64,000 nt of DNA from contig NZ_CP154858.1 of NCBI RefSeq assembly GCF_041153465.1, forward strand, positions 248,001 to 312,000, in the 5' to 3' direction. Under the pieces are notes generated by a model. The model was given only the letters and a program-made list of their open reading frames with translations, did no database searches and had not been told where the DNA came from. The DNA is from Thermohahella caldifontis (GTDB lineage: Bacteria; Pseudomonadota; Gammaproteobacteria; Pseudomonadales; Oleiphilaceae). Shown piece after piece: positions 25,523-36,600 of the stretch (position 1 is the stretch's first letter; every line of letters begins with the position of its first letter). The position numbers were made by a program, and so were the translations under genes.

Positions 25523-26335
25523 ATGACAAGATCAGGCATACGACTTGTTTCATCGGTAGCCGGTCTCTGGCTGGGCAGTACGACTCTGCTGTGGGCGGCA
25601 CCACCGCCCACGCAGGTCTTGCAGGTTGTGGAAGAAGCGCCGGCAGCCGGCCAGGCATCACCCTCAGGTACGGATGCCTTGCTGATGGTTCAGCAGCTGC
25701 AGGAAGAGGTGCGTACGCTGCGTGGGCAGGTGGAAGCACTGCAGTTCGAGATCCGGAAAATGAAGGATCAGGAACGTCAGCGCTATATCGATCTGGACCA
25801 GCGGATTCTCGATCTGTCCAGGCTGGTGGCGGAACGGCTATCCGGGCCCGCAGTGCAGACGCCACCGGTTTCTGCCAAAGATTCTGACGCCGCACAGACT
25901 CCACCCCCCGCCAGTACCCCGGGCAACTCTCCGTCTCCGGACAAGACTCAGCCCCCAAGTCCCGAACAGCAGCGCCAGTATCAGGCGGCTTTCGAACTGG
26001 TCCGGCAGCAGAAGTTCAAGGAGGCCATTGGTGCTTGGCTGGATTTCATATCGGCCTGGCCCGACAGCGACCTGACAGCCAATGCCTATTACTGGCTGGG
26101 AGAAGTCTATCTGGTGGAAGGTGAACTGGAGAAGGCTGAGCAAGCGTTTATAGTCGTGCTCGGTCGCTATCCGGATCATCGCAAGGCCCCGGATGCCCGA
26201 TTCAAGCTGGGCGTGGTCTATCATCGCCAGGGCAAGGTGAATGAGGCGCGGGAGGCGCTGCGCACGGTGGTGGAGAACTACCCGGACAGCCATGCGGCGG
26301 ATCTGGCAAAAACCTACCTGAGCAAGCTTGAATAG
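25523..26335 (+). CDS. cpoB: Cell division coordinator CpoB (YbgF)
   Basis: CpoB is a periplasmic protein that links the Tol machinery to septal peptidoglycan synthesis. The 270 residues have a signal peptide (MTRSGIRLVSSVAGLWLGSTTLLWA), an N-terminal coiled coil that trimerises (MVQQLQEEVRTLRGQVEALQFEIRKMKDQ), a Pro/Ser/Thr-rich linker, and three TPR-like repeats (YQAAFELVRQQKFKEAIGAWLDFISAWP, NAYYWLGEVYLVEGELEKAEQAF, APDARFKLGVVYHRQGKVNEA). ATG 25523 with GAGGAG upstream is preferred to the TTG at 25505. It closes the tol-pal operon. Confidence 0.93.
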   Translation: MTRSGIRLVSSVAGLWLGSTTLLWAAPPPTQVLQVVEEAPAAGQASPSGTDALLMVQQLQEEVRTLRGQVEALQFEIRKMKDQERQRYIDLDQRILDLSRLVAERLSGPAVQTPPVSAKDSDAAQTPPPASTPGNSPSPDKTQPPSPEQQRQYQAAFELVRQQKFKEAIGAWLDFISAWPDSDLTANAYYWLGEVYLVEGELEKAEQAFIVVLGRYPDHRKAPDARFKLGVVYHRQGKVNEAREALRTVVENYPDSHAADLAKTYLSKLE

Positions 26336-26372
26336 CCTGTGAAATCCGGCAAAACCTGACTGGCCGGCACTG

Positions 26373-26399
26373 GTGACAACCGGTGGTGCCGGGTATACT
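26373..26399 (+). promoter_or_regulatory. Possible promoter for the DUF2788 gene
   Basis: TATACT at 26394-26399 is a good -10. A -35-like GTGACA lies at 26373-26378 with a short 15-base spacer. It overlaps an imperfect hairpin (CCGGCAC/GTGCCGG) after cpoB. Confidence 0.35.
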
Positions 26400-26424
26400 G
26401 TTGCCGAATGAGAGGAGGAAGCTG

Positions 26425-26624
26425 ATGTCGGTAGAGCAGTTCGAGCAACTGAGCATGGTCTTGCTCATCGGAGGCCTGATCCTGTTCATGGGATTTATCG
26501 TCTGGGATCTGGCAAAGCGCTCCAATGCGGGTCGCTTTGGTACGGCGGTTCTCTTTTTGCCCTGGGCCTCGGGGTTGTCGGATTCCTGATCAAGACGGTT
26601 ATTGTCGAAGTCATGCATATCTGA
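26425..26624 (+). CDS. Small DUF2788-type membrane protein, frameshifted at a T5 tract
   Basis: The ATG at 26425 has a strong AGGAGGAA ribosome site. The first part reads MSVEQFEQLSMVLLIGGLILFMGFIVWDLAKRSNAGRFGTAVLF, with one clear membrane helix. The annotated frame then drifts to LPWASGLSDS and stops at 26589. The other frame, from the five Ts at 26554-26558, continues as ALGLGVVGFLIKTVIVEVMHI with a second helix, ending at 26624. This gives the about 65-residue, two-helix architecture I associate with DUF2788. One T appears to be missing. The function of the family is unknown. Confidence 0.65.
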
Positions 26625-26661
26625 CCGGAATGGGGCGCATCAGCCTCCTTCCGGAAGCGTG

Positions 26662-26702
26662 CAAAGCCTTGAGATTCGTGTGGAGCTCAGGGCTTTGTTT
26701 TT
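26662..26702 (+). terminator. Rho-independent terminator after DUF2788
   Basis: A 12-bp stem pairs CAAAGCCTTGAG (26662-26673) with CTCAGGGCTTTG (26686-26697), with one wobble pair and a 12-base loop. Five Ts follow. It lies at the convergence with the minus-strand bat operon, just inside the 3' end of batD. Confidence 0.85.
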
Positions 26703-28355
26703 GAAGTCTCTGTTACCCAGTCTGAAAACCCCCCTTCATGATTGGCGGTATCCAGTAGCGCTTTGTAAAGCGCCCGCATATCGTGCTGCAGCGCGCGTGT
26801 TGCAGTGATGTCCGGTCGTTTCTCTGCCGTATGACCATAACAGCGCGCCGCAAGATCATTCAACGCTTGCCGGATACGCTGTGCCAGGTCCTCGTTTCCG
26901 CCATGCCGGCGTGCCATGGGCGTCACGCTTTCCAGCCATAATTCGGCCTCCCGAAGAAAACCCGAAACATCCCGCTCCACCTTGGGGGGAGGCGGCAAGG
27001 GCTGGCGAGTGAGGGTGTGTCGGGCCCCGGCGCTGGCGGCCTCTCGCCTGTGACGGTACCAGACAAGGCCGGCCGTGAAAGTCCAGCCCAGCGCCAACAA
27101 GCCGGCCAGTATTTTCCAGAACCATTGTGCCGGGTCGTCCCCCCGTATCCGTGTTGCCGGAGGTGGTTGCCGGGAGTGCCAGCTGATCTCCGGTCACGTT
27201 CAGTGTGCGCGGGGGCAGGGTGACCTGCCCGGCTTTATCCGCAACCGTGTTCCAGTAGCGGATTTCAATGGCCGGGAGTGTGTAGGTGCCCGGGCGGGTG
27301 GGAACAATCGCCCAGGCCACCCTGAGCCTTCCGGTCAGGCCATAGGCGGTTTCTCGGGTGTCTCGCTGGGCGGGTTGCGGATAGATGCGTATGCCTTCCA
27401 GCAGGGTCGGGACAACAATCTCCGGAAGATCAGCCGCATCCAGCCCCAGTGCTTCAAGGGTGATTTCCCGGGTGAGGCTGTCTCCCACTTTCAGATCGGT
27501 GGTGTCGGGTGTCCAGGTTTCGGTCATGGACAGGCGTCGCGCAGGCAGCCAGGGTGAAGATGCACTCTCCGGTACGGGTTTGACCGTCAGTGTCAGCTCC
27601 GGCGATGACGCGATGCGTTTGGTGAGCGTCTTGCGGATATCATGGATGAGCAGGCCTTCAAAGGTGACGGGCGGGATCGTCAGTTTTACGGGCTTGCGGG
27701 GGAACAGGGCATAGCGTCGGGCCAGTCCGTGATAGGCCTTGCCGTTGATCAGCCGGGTAAACTCGGTCTGCTTGCCCAATTGGCGGATGACCAGGTCCGG
27801 GTGGTCCGGGTGTGGCCACTGCCCGCGTGCCATGTCCTCACGGTAGAGCAGGCGCATGTTGAGAATGCGTTGTTCGCCCACATAGGCTTCATCATCATCC
27901 AGTTCGGCCTCGATGCGTACCGGGGCATCCGAGGTCGGGGCGGCAGGTGCCTCCCGCACCGTGAGAGAGAGTGCGGGGGTTTTTTCCTTCTGCCAGCGCA
28001 GGGGAGGGATCCTGATCTCGCCGGTGCGCTTGGGCACCAAGGTATATTCCCAGAAGATGCGGGTCTCGCTCACATTGTTGGTGAACTGCATGCTGTAGCG
28101 CTGATCCTGACCCAGAATTTCGAAATCCTGCTCCAGTACGGATGTGTCCGGTTGCGGCACCTTGAGGGTGTTCAGGTCAAACAGACTGAACGGCGTGTCC
28201 TCCAGCAGCGCTGTCACCGTGAGTGTAACCGTTTCGCCCTGCTGAACTTCGTTCCGGTCGATCGATGCGGTAAGCTCGGCCTGAGTGAGGGTGGCCAAGA
28301 GGAGCAGCAGGCTCCCGATAAGGTACCGGGCGTACCGGAAGTGCATGGTTACCAT
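26687..28355 (-). CDS. batD: BatD-like protein, frameshifted at a six-base G/C run
   Basis: The main frame gives a signal peptide (YLIGSLLLLLATLTQA) and tandem Ig-like beta domains typical of BatD (oxygen-tolerance family): SIDRNEVQQGETVTLTV, YTLVPKRTGEIRIPPL, YALFPRKPVKLTIPPVTFEG and WAIVPTRPGTYTLPAIEIRYWN. At the run of six Gs (27139-27144) the frame leaves the expected path. In the shifted frame it continues as DDPAQWFWKILAGLLALGWTFTAGLVWYRHRR (the membrane helix) and a cytoplasmic tail to 26687. Removing one G restores a full-length protein of about 555 residues. It ends the MoxR operon. The start at 28355 has AAGGGAG seven bases upstream and overlaps the preceding gene. Confidence 0.8.
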
Positions 28356-30238
28356 ATGGGTTCTCCCTTGTCGGGACGTTCGTCCCGCTCCCTGTACTGT
28401 TGCATGAACTTGCGTTGAAGCAGTTGTCCGGGGGTATCCGGTATGCGGCGCAGCCAGCGCCTGAGCTCGTCATCGGAGAGGCCGGGCTGGCCGGCGGTTG
28501 TCGTGCCATCCGTCGCGGCATCCGTCTCCGGTTTGTCTGGCTTCGGCTGCCCGCTGGTCTCTCCGGCGGCCGATGGATCCCGGCTCTTCCCGGATTTCCG
28601 GTTTTCCAGGGCACCTGGTTGCCGCTCATCAGCCCCCGCATCAGCCGGATTGCCGCGCGTGCGCAGCTCGGGAGACGGACCGGATGTCTGATCCTCGTTC
28701 TGCTGTCCCGAAGTTGGTGTCCGGCTCGTCTGATCGCCGCTTCCGGATTGTCGGCCCTGCTGATCGCGGGTGCCGGACTGACCCGATCGATCGGAAGCGT
28801 TGCCCGGCCCGGTCTGGTCATTCTGGTGGCCCGGATTGCGCTGACCCTCCTGATTTTGCCGGTTGTCCTGTCCCTGCTGACCACCTGATCCGGACTCTCT
28901 TTTGAGCCGGTCAAGCAGCTCCAGATTCCGCCTGGCCTGCTCCAGATCGGGGTTCAGTGCCAGCGCCCTGAGCCACGCTTCCTTCGCGCCTTCCAGATCA
29001 CCGGATTGGGCCAGGGCGTTGCCCCGGTTGTAATGTCCGGTTGCGGTCGGGTCCTTCCCGAAGGCACGGGCAGCTTCACGGTACTTGCCGGCCCGATACA
29101 GGGCGGCACCCTTCAGGGCGGGATCACGGGCAAGCCGGGCTGCGGTATCGGCATCCCCCTCCTGCAGGGCTTGCCAGGCGCGCTGATCCGGATTCAGCCA
29201 GAGATCCTGCCATTCCAGCGCTCTGGCCGGTGACGGTGCCGCACCCAGCACGAGAACGATGCAGGCGGGCAGTACAAGCCGCGGCATGAGCATCAGCCAG
29301 AGCACCAGCAGGGGAATCAGCAGCCAGTGGCCGACGTCCTGACGGCTGAGCCGGGTGCGCAGGGCGTCGGACTTCCGGAGCTGCCCTTCGGCGCTCAGCA
29401 GGGCGTTCAGATCCAGATCATCCGGCCGTGAGAATGCCCACTGCAAGAGATTCTCCCGTGCCAGTTGGTCCAGTGAATTAACCTCGGCACGGGCCATGAC
29501 CAACTGCCCGTTTTCTTCCAGAAAGCCCTGTCCGGGAATGGGAATGGGCGCACCTTCGGGCGTGGCCGTCAGCAGCCAGCTCACCCGGCCGGGCCAGTCT
29601 TTCAGTCCTGCTCTGAAGTCGTCCAGATGATCCGGATTCAGTCCGTCGCCCAGTATCAGCATGTCGGCATCCTGACCCGGCTTGAGCATCTCCCGGGCCC
29701 GCATCATCAGGCGATCGGGCCGGCTTCCCGGGGCCGGCATGATGGCCGGAGACAGGTCGGGCAGCATGAGCCGGAGGGTGTCATGATCGCGTGTAAAGGG
29801 CACGACACGAAAGGCATCACCGGCCCAGGCCATGAGTGCAATGTCGCGGTCCGGCGCGCGCCTCAGCACGTCCTGTATCTCCTGGCGCGCTCTCTCCAGA
29901 CGGGAGGGTGGCAGATCCTGGGCGAACATGGACAGCGACAGATCCAGCGCCAGCACCAGCGGGCGGGACTGAATGAATCCTTCCGGCACCTGTCTGGGCA
30001 GGGTCGGACCGGCGAGTGTGAGAATGGACAGTGCGGCAAACAGCCGAAGCAGGTGCTTTGCGGCGGGCCGCCCCCGGCTGGTGCGGTGCGCCGGAATCAG
30101 CAGGTGGCGCAGCAAACCCGGATGAATCACGCCGGCCAGCTTCCCTGGCGCGGCAAATCCGCCCAGCCAGTGTGGCAGCCAGGGGACCAGGAGCAGCGCC
30201 AGAAGGACCCAGGGGTGTGTCCACTGCAGGTCAGGCAT
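28349..30238 (-). CDS. VWA and TPR domain membrane protein (BatB/BatC type)
   Basis: This 629-residue protein has two N-terminal membrane helices, then a von Willebrand A domain with the MIDAS motif ALDLSLSMFAQ near residue 97. A pair of hydrophobic segments follows at 300-345 (LLIPLLVLWLMLMPRLVLPACIVLVLG). TPR units come next (YRAGKYREAARAFG, HYNRGNALAQSGDLEGAKEAWLRALALNPDLEQARRNLELL). The tail is long, low-complexity Gln/Gly/Asp/Ser/Arg-rich and probably disordered (about 460-590). It combines what Bacteroides-type operons split into BatB and BatC. The role, probably envelope stress or chaperone-like complex assembly with MoxR, is inferred from the operon. Confidence 0.9.
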   Translation of the reverse strand: MPDLQWTHPWVLLALLLVPWLPHWLGGFAAPGKLAGVIHPGLLRHLLIPAHRTSRGRPAAKHLLRLFAALSILTLAGPTLPRQVPEGFIQSRPLVLALDLSLSMFAQDLPPSRLERARQEIQDVLRRAPDRDIALMAWAGDAFRVVPFTRDHDTLRLMLPDLSPAIMPAPGSRPDRLMMRAREMLKPGQDADMLILGDGLNPDHLDDFRAGLKDWPGRVSWLLTATPEGAPIPIPGQGFLEENGQLVMARAEVNSLDQLARENLLQWAFSRPDDLDLNALLSAEGQLRKSDALRTRLSRQDVGHWLLIPLLVLWLMLMPRLVLPACIVLVLGAAPSPARALEWQDLWLNPDQRAWQALQEGDADTAARLARDPALKGAALYRAGKYREAARAFGKDPTATGHYNRGNALAQSGDLEGAKEAWLRALALNPDLEQARRNLELLDRLKRESGSGGQQGQDNRQNQEGQRNPGHQNDQTGPGNASDRSGQSGTRDQQGRQSGSGDQTSRTPTSGQQNEDQTSGPSPELRTRGNPADAGADERQPGALENRKSGKSRDPSAAGETSGQPKPDKPETDAATDGTTTAGQPGLSDDELRRWLRRIPDTPGQLLQRKFMQQYRERDERPDKGEPIW

Positions 30239-31184
30239 GCGCGAACCTCCGGTACAACGAGCTGCCGAGCCAGATCAGCCAGGCTGCGAGCAGGGGCCAG
30301 TGATGGAGTGGCTGAAGCGGACGGACAATGGGGCCTTCCTCGGTGACAGGTTCCAGCATGTCCAGGGCGGCATAAGCCATTTCCAGTTCGGGTGCGCTGC
30401 GCGCATTGAAAAAGGTCCCCCCAGTCACTCGTGCAATCTGCTCGAGGGTATCCAGATCGGCGGCGTCATCGCGTACATCGGGCGTGCCGATGCCGACCGT
30501 GTGGATCACGATGCCGGCCTGTGCAGCCTGCCGGGCGGCTTCAAGCGGGTCGACGGTGCCCGCCGTATTGGCACCATCCGTCAGCAGTACCAGCACCCGG
30601 CGTTGTGCAGGCAGCGCACTCAGTTTCTTGATGGCCAGTCCGATGGCATCACCGATGGCCGTGCGATCGCCGGCCAGACCGATGCGTGTCTCGAGCAGGA
30701 GGGTGCGCAGGGTCTCCAGATCGAAAGTGAGGGGGACGTGGAGATAGGCCTGGCGACCGAACACGATCAGGCCCATGCGGTCTCTCTTCCGACGTTCGAT
30801 GAACTGCTCGACGACCCGGTGGACGGCCTGCAGCCGGGAAACACGATAACCGTTCACGATCATGTCATCCTCACCCATGCTGGGAGACAGGTCTACTGCA
30901 AGCATCATGCTGCGGGCTTGCTGTTGCAGGGGAATCGGTTCGCCTTCCATGACCGGCCGTGCCGCGGCCACCACCAACAGGGTCCAGACGAGGGCAAGGG
31001 GCAAGGGCAGCGGCTTCCGCCTTGTCCGGTTTGCCGTCACGGTTTCCGGCTGTGCCAGTGTCAGTTGCGGGTAGTACAGCAATTGTGAGGCCGGCGGTGA
31101 AGCCTGAGCGGTCTGGCTGCGCCAGCGCAGTACCAGCCACGGCAGAGGCCAGGCCAGCAGGATCCACCACCACACGAATGTCAT
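30231..31184 (-). CDS. VWA domain membrane protein (BatA type)
   Basis: This 317-residue protein has an N-terminal membrane helix (VWWWILLAWPLPWLVLRW), a second near residue 60, a VWA domain with MIDAS residues LAVDLSPSMGEDD (about 96-108) and VLLTDGANTAGTVDP, and a C-terminal helix (WPLLAAWLIWLGSSLYRRF). The VWA domain faces the periplasm or cytoplasm depending on topology and binds divalent metal. It overlaps the next gene by eight bases and the preceding DUF4381 gene by four, so the operon is tightly coupled. Confidence 0.93.
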   Translation of the reverse strand: MTFVWWWILLAWPLPWLVLRWRSQTAQASPPASQLLYYPQLTLAQPETVTANRTRRKPLPLPLALVWTLLVVAAARPVMEGEPIPLQQQARSMMLAVDLSPSMGEDDMIVNGYRVSRLQAVHRVVEQFIERRKRDRMGLIVFGRQAYLHVPLTFDLETLRTLLLETRIGLAGDRTAIGDAIGLAIKKLSALPAQRRVLVLLTDGANTAGTVDPLEAARQAAQAGIVIHTVGIGTPDVRDDAADLDTLEQIARVTGGTFFNARSAPELEMAYAALDMLEPVTEEGPIVRPLQPLHHWPLLAAWLIWLGSSLYRRFAHA

Positions 31185-31609
31185 GCTTTCACCTTTCGGA
31201 GCCAGTGAATCACGGCGCGCTTCAGTTGTTCCGGATCGGGAATGCCATCCGGACGATAGGGGGCCTCGGCTAGCTGCTTCAGGACTTCACGGTCTTCGGG
31301 GGCCAGAGCAGGGCCTTGCTGCAGCATCCATTGTACCCAGGCGTCACCCTGAGCGGCCGGGGGAGCGGCCAGCCAGCGTACCGCATAGCCCTTGAGCAGA
31401 CGATTGATCTCCGCCGCATTGTGCGCCCGGCGGATGGCCCCGAGGGCGCGCCTGCGGGCCCGCCAGCGCGGCCAGACCCGCCACAGGCGGCGAATGATCC
31501 GGAGCAGTGCAACCAGCAGAACGAGGGCAAGCAGCCACCAGCCGGGCGCCGGGGGCCAGAAACCGGGCTCCCCGGGCAGGATGATATCCTCGATCGGCAG
31601 CGGCATCAT
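31181..31609 (-). CDS. DUF4381 membrane protein
   Basis: This 142-residue protein has one membrane helix (GWWLLALVLLVALLRII, about 24-40), then a basic stretch and a helical cytoplasmic domain (AEINRLLKGYAVRWLAAP, AWVQWMLQQGPALAPEDREVLKQLAEAPYRPD). The LPGEPGFWPPAPGWW start and the YRPD segment fit DUF4381, a family found only in MoxR/DUF58/VWA operons. It lies between DUF58 and the first VWA gene with 4-base overlaps at both ends. ATG 31609 is followed by another at 31606. Confidence 0.85.
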   Translation of the reverse strand: MMPLPIEDIILPGEPGFWPPAPGWWLLALVLLVALLRIIRRLWRVWPRWRARRRALGAIRRAHNAAEINRLLKGYAVRWLAAPPAAQGDAWVQWMLQQGPALAPEDREVLKQLAEAPYRPDGIPDPEQLKRAVIHWLRKVKA

Positions 31610-32504
31610 GGCCGGACACCCCCCGACAGATGAAGCAGTTGTTCCAGTACCGGCCGTTCCGTGCTCAGGCGCAGGTGGGGAATGCCCTGGTCGCGCAACG
31701 CATTGTGCACCGGCGTCATCCAGTCCTTTGGTTTCGGTTGCCAGAGGCCGGTGTGGAGGCCGTCCGTGACCGGGATGGGATCCGGTGGTCCGCTGAGGTC
31801 GAGGGGGTCCTGAATGAGGATCACCAGCGGACTGAGCCGGGGACGGAGGCTGGCCAGTGCCAGCAGGACCTCTGCGGTCACCTGGCTTGCGGTGGTGATC
31901 AGGGCCAGGCTGCCACGCGCGGCACGGTGTTGCCGGATGGCCTGAAGGGAACGGGCGAGCACTGCGCCGGGCTCACCGGCGGCCAAGCTCTGGCGGTCGG
32001 CGGCCGGATTCAGCAGCAGATGATGCCGGAGCAGTTGGTGCAGCCGGGGAAGAAGATGTCGCCGGTGACGAACCGCCCGGATCGGTGTGTTGCGTTCGCC
32101 GGGTATCGTCAGTGCAACCGGATCGTGGCAGCCGAACGCCTGCCATGCCAGCAATGCCGCCAGCTCGGCAGCGATGGCCGCGCGTGTCGTGTGTACACTG
32201 CCGAAAAACATGGCGGGACTCTGATCCACCAGGATCCAGCGCGGCTGTTCGTGTTCCGCATGCCAGGTCCGGACATGGGGCTTGCCCTGGCGTGCAGTGA
32301 CTTTCCAGTCGAGATCCCGAAGCGGGTCGCCGTACTGATACAGCCGGTGCTCGGCAAAGGACATGCCCGAACCCGGCCGCCTGGCAACCTGAAAACCGCT
32401 CTGTTCACTCAGGGACTTCAGCCGGAGCAGGTCCGGCAGGCGCGTGGCCGGTTGTTCCAGTGCCATCAGTGCGGTCATGTCCGTCCAGGGCGAACCGGTG
32501 GTGG

Positions 32505-32508
<4 letters not shown>
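31606..32508 (-). CDS. DUF58 domain protein
   Basis: This 300-residue protein of the MoxR operon carries the DUF58 core GSGMSFAEHRLYQYGDPLRDLDWKVTARQGKPHVRTWHAEHEQPRWILVDQSPAMFFGS. A degenerate VWA-like half follows (RGSLALITTASQVTAEVLLALA). No membrane helix is evident, unlike longer DUF58 proteins. It probably acts in the cytoplasm with the MoxR ATPase and VWA partners. It overlaps moxR and the DUF4381 gene by four bases each. Confidence 0.9.
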
Positions 32509-33461
<953 letters not shown>

Positions 33462-33637
33462 GGGTTTCCGCTACGCACAATCACTGAGGACAGGTTGAAA
33501 AGCTATTCTGCTATAAAGGGTTAAGTCTAACACTTAAAAATTCTTTATTTCTGCAGAAGTGCGCATTTTTTCGACATTGCACTACGCTTATGAGAAGCGT
33601 GGGCTCGACAACAAGACCAATTTGAACAGGGTGTGGT

Positions 33638-36600
33638 ATGAAACTGACAGCACTTGAAGAACGCGACGAATTTTTTGAACTGCTGGACCGAGAGCTGGAG
33701 AGTCGGCTGAAGACCGGAGCCTCGGATGATATCAGGCAGTTTGCCCGTTATTTCTATGAGGTGTCGCCCTTGGAAGAGTTGCGTGAAAAGCGTCTCGGTG
33801 ACGCCTATGGCGCGGTGCTGTCAAGCTGGAAGTTTCTTGAAACCTACAAGCCCGGGAAGGCCAAGGTGGAGGTCTCCAACCCGAATCTTGAGGAAAACGG
33901 CTGGCAGTCCACCCATACCGTGATCACGCTGGTGATGCCGAACATGCCGTTCATTGTTGATTCCGTCCGGATGGCATTGACCCGGCTTGAGCTCAATATT
34001 TACGCCATGCACAACGCGGTACTGAAAGTCCAGCGCACGGCCGGGGGCAAGCTCAAAAAGCTTCTGGGGCGACATGAAAAGGACAAGGCCACGGGCTGTG
34101 AGGCATTCATGTACGTGGAAGTGGATCGCCACAGCAGCGCCAGGGATCTGGAAAACATTCGCGCAGAGCTGGTCACTGTTCTGAACGAGGTGGAGACCGC
34201 TGTCGCCGATTACCCGCTGATGAAAGAGAAGGCCATTGAGCTGGCACAGGCTTTCAGCAAGAAAATCAAAGGGGTCGATGACGCAGAGCGTCGGGAAGCT
34301 CAGGCCTTTCTCGATTGGTTGTCCAAGGATCACTTCACTTTTCTCGGATATGACGAATATACCTATGAAAAGGCAGGGGATGACCTGGAAATTCGTCAGG
34401 TAGCCAAATCGGAACTGGGGATTCTGAAAAGTCATCAGGAGCGACCCCGCAAGTTCATGTTGTCTTCGCTGCCCCGGCAGGCCCGGGAGCGCATCGCCGG
34501 GCCCGAGATCTTTATCTTCTCCAAGTCTGCAGAACGTTCACGTGTCCATCGGCCCGCTTATCCGGACTATGTGTCGGTCAAGCGCTATAACGCGAAGGGT
34601 GAGGTCGTCGGTGAGGCACGCTTCCTGGGACTGTACACTTTCCGGGTCTATAATGATCTGACAGAGGAAATCCCGCTTGTCCGGCGGAAGATTGCCTACG
34701 TCAAGCAGGAGTCAGGATTCGACCCGAATGATTATGCGGGCAAGGAGCTGGATCAGATCCTGGCGGTCTATCCACGTGATGAACTGTTCCAGATCAGCAA
34801 GGAGCAGTTGCTCGAAGCTGCGCTGGGAATTCTCTATATTCAGGAACGTCGCAAGATCCGGTTGTTCATGCATGAAGACGTGTACGGTCAGTTCGTGACC
34901 GCTCTGGTCTTCGTCCCGCGTGACATTTACAGCACCCGGCTGCGCATGAAGATCGCGGAAATCCTGTCCGGTGAACTGGGTGCAGAGGATCTGGAATTCT
35001 TTACCTACTATTCCGAATCGGTGCTCGCCCGGACGCAGTTCATCCTGCGCGTGCCTCCGGCCGAGAACCGTGAACTGCCGGTGGAGGAATTGCAGGCCCG
35101 GATCGTTGCAGCCGCACAGTCCTGGCAGGACGGACTGGTCGAGGCCTTGAGCGAGGCCTGCGGTGAAGAGCGGGCGGCACGGCTGATTCAGGAGTTTCAG
35201 GATGCATTCCCCAGTGCCTACCAGGAGGATTTCTCACCGCGCAGGGCTGTGATCGATATTGATCACATGGAGAGTCTGTCGTCCGAAATGCCGCTGGCCA
35301 TGAGCTTCTACAAGGCTCTGGAGGAGGATGACAAGATCCTCCATTTCAAGCTGTACCATGAAGGCACCAGTGTACCCCTTTCGGATGTCTTGCCTGTCTT
35401 CGAGAATCTGGGTCTGCGGGTGATTGGGGAGCACCCATACGAGGTGAGGGCGCGCAGCGGCAAGGTCGTCTGGATACATGACTTTGCCCTCCAGAGCCGC
35501 GATGAGGCGATCGTCGATATTGCCCGTATCCGCAAGATCTTTGAGGATCTGTTCCTGCGTGTCTGGCTGCGACAGGCAGAAAACGATACCTTCAACCGGT
35601 TGGTGCTGGCTGCCCATCTGGACTGGCGCCAGATTTCCATGCTGCGCAGCTACGCCCGCTACATGCGCCAGATCCGCTTCGGATACTCCCAGACCTTCAT
35701 TGCCAACACGCTCGCCAATCACGTGGGTATCGCCCGCATGTTGCTGGAACTGTTCGAGGCGCGTTTCGACCCGGCACGTTTCAAGTCGGCCGAACAATGC
35801 GAGGCGGCTCAGCAGAATATTCTCAACGATATCAATACTGAACTGGATGAGGTGTCCAATCTGAGTGAGGACAAGGTGCTGCGCCGCTATGTGGAGCTGA
35901 TCAGGGCCACGGTGCGGACAAACTATTACCAGACCGATGCACAGGGCCACCACAAGCCCTATATGTCCTTCAAGATGTTGCCGTCGAAGATACCCGGCGT
36001 CCCCAAGCCTGTCCCCATGTATGAAATTTTCGTCTATTCACCCCAGGTGGAAGGGGTGCACCTGCGTGGTGGCAAGGTGGCGCGGGGTGGCTTGCGCTGG
36101 TCGGATCGTTATGAAGATTACCGTACCGAGGTGCTTGGCCTGGTGAAGGCACAGCAGGTGAAGAACAGCGTCATCGTGCCGGTTGGAGCCAAGGGCGGCT
36201 TCGTGGCCAAGCAACTGCCCGAGGGCGATCGGGAAGCCTGGTTGCGGGAAGGGATTGCCTCCTACAAGACCTTTGTTCGGGGGCTGCTGGATGTGACCGA
36301 CAACAACCGTGGCGGAGAGGTGATTCCACCGCCGAATGTGGTGCGACATGACGAGGATGACTACTACCTGGTCGTGGCCGCTGACAAGGGAACAGCCACC
36401 TTCAGCGATATTGCCAACAGCATCTCCGCAGAGTATGACTTCTGGCTGCGGGATGCGTTTGCGTCCGGTGGCAGCCAGGGCTACGACCACAAGAAAATGG
36501 GCATCACGGCCCGCGGGGCATGGGTTTCCGTTCAGCGCCATTTCCGCGAGATGGGGCTCAACACCGATACCGACGAGTTTACTGCTGTGGGCGTGGGTGA

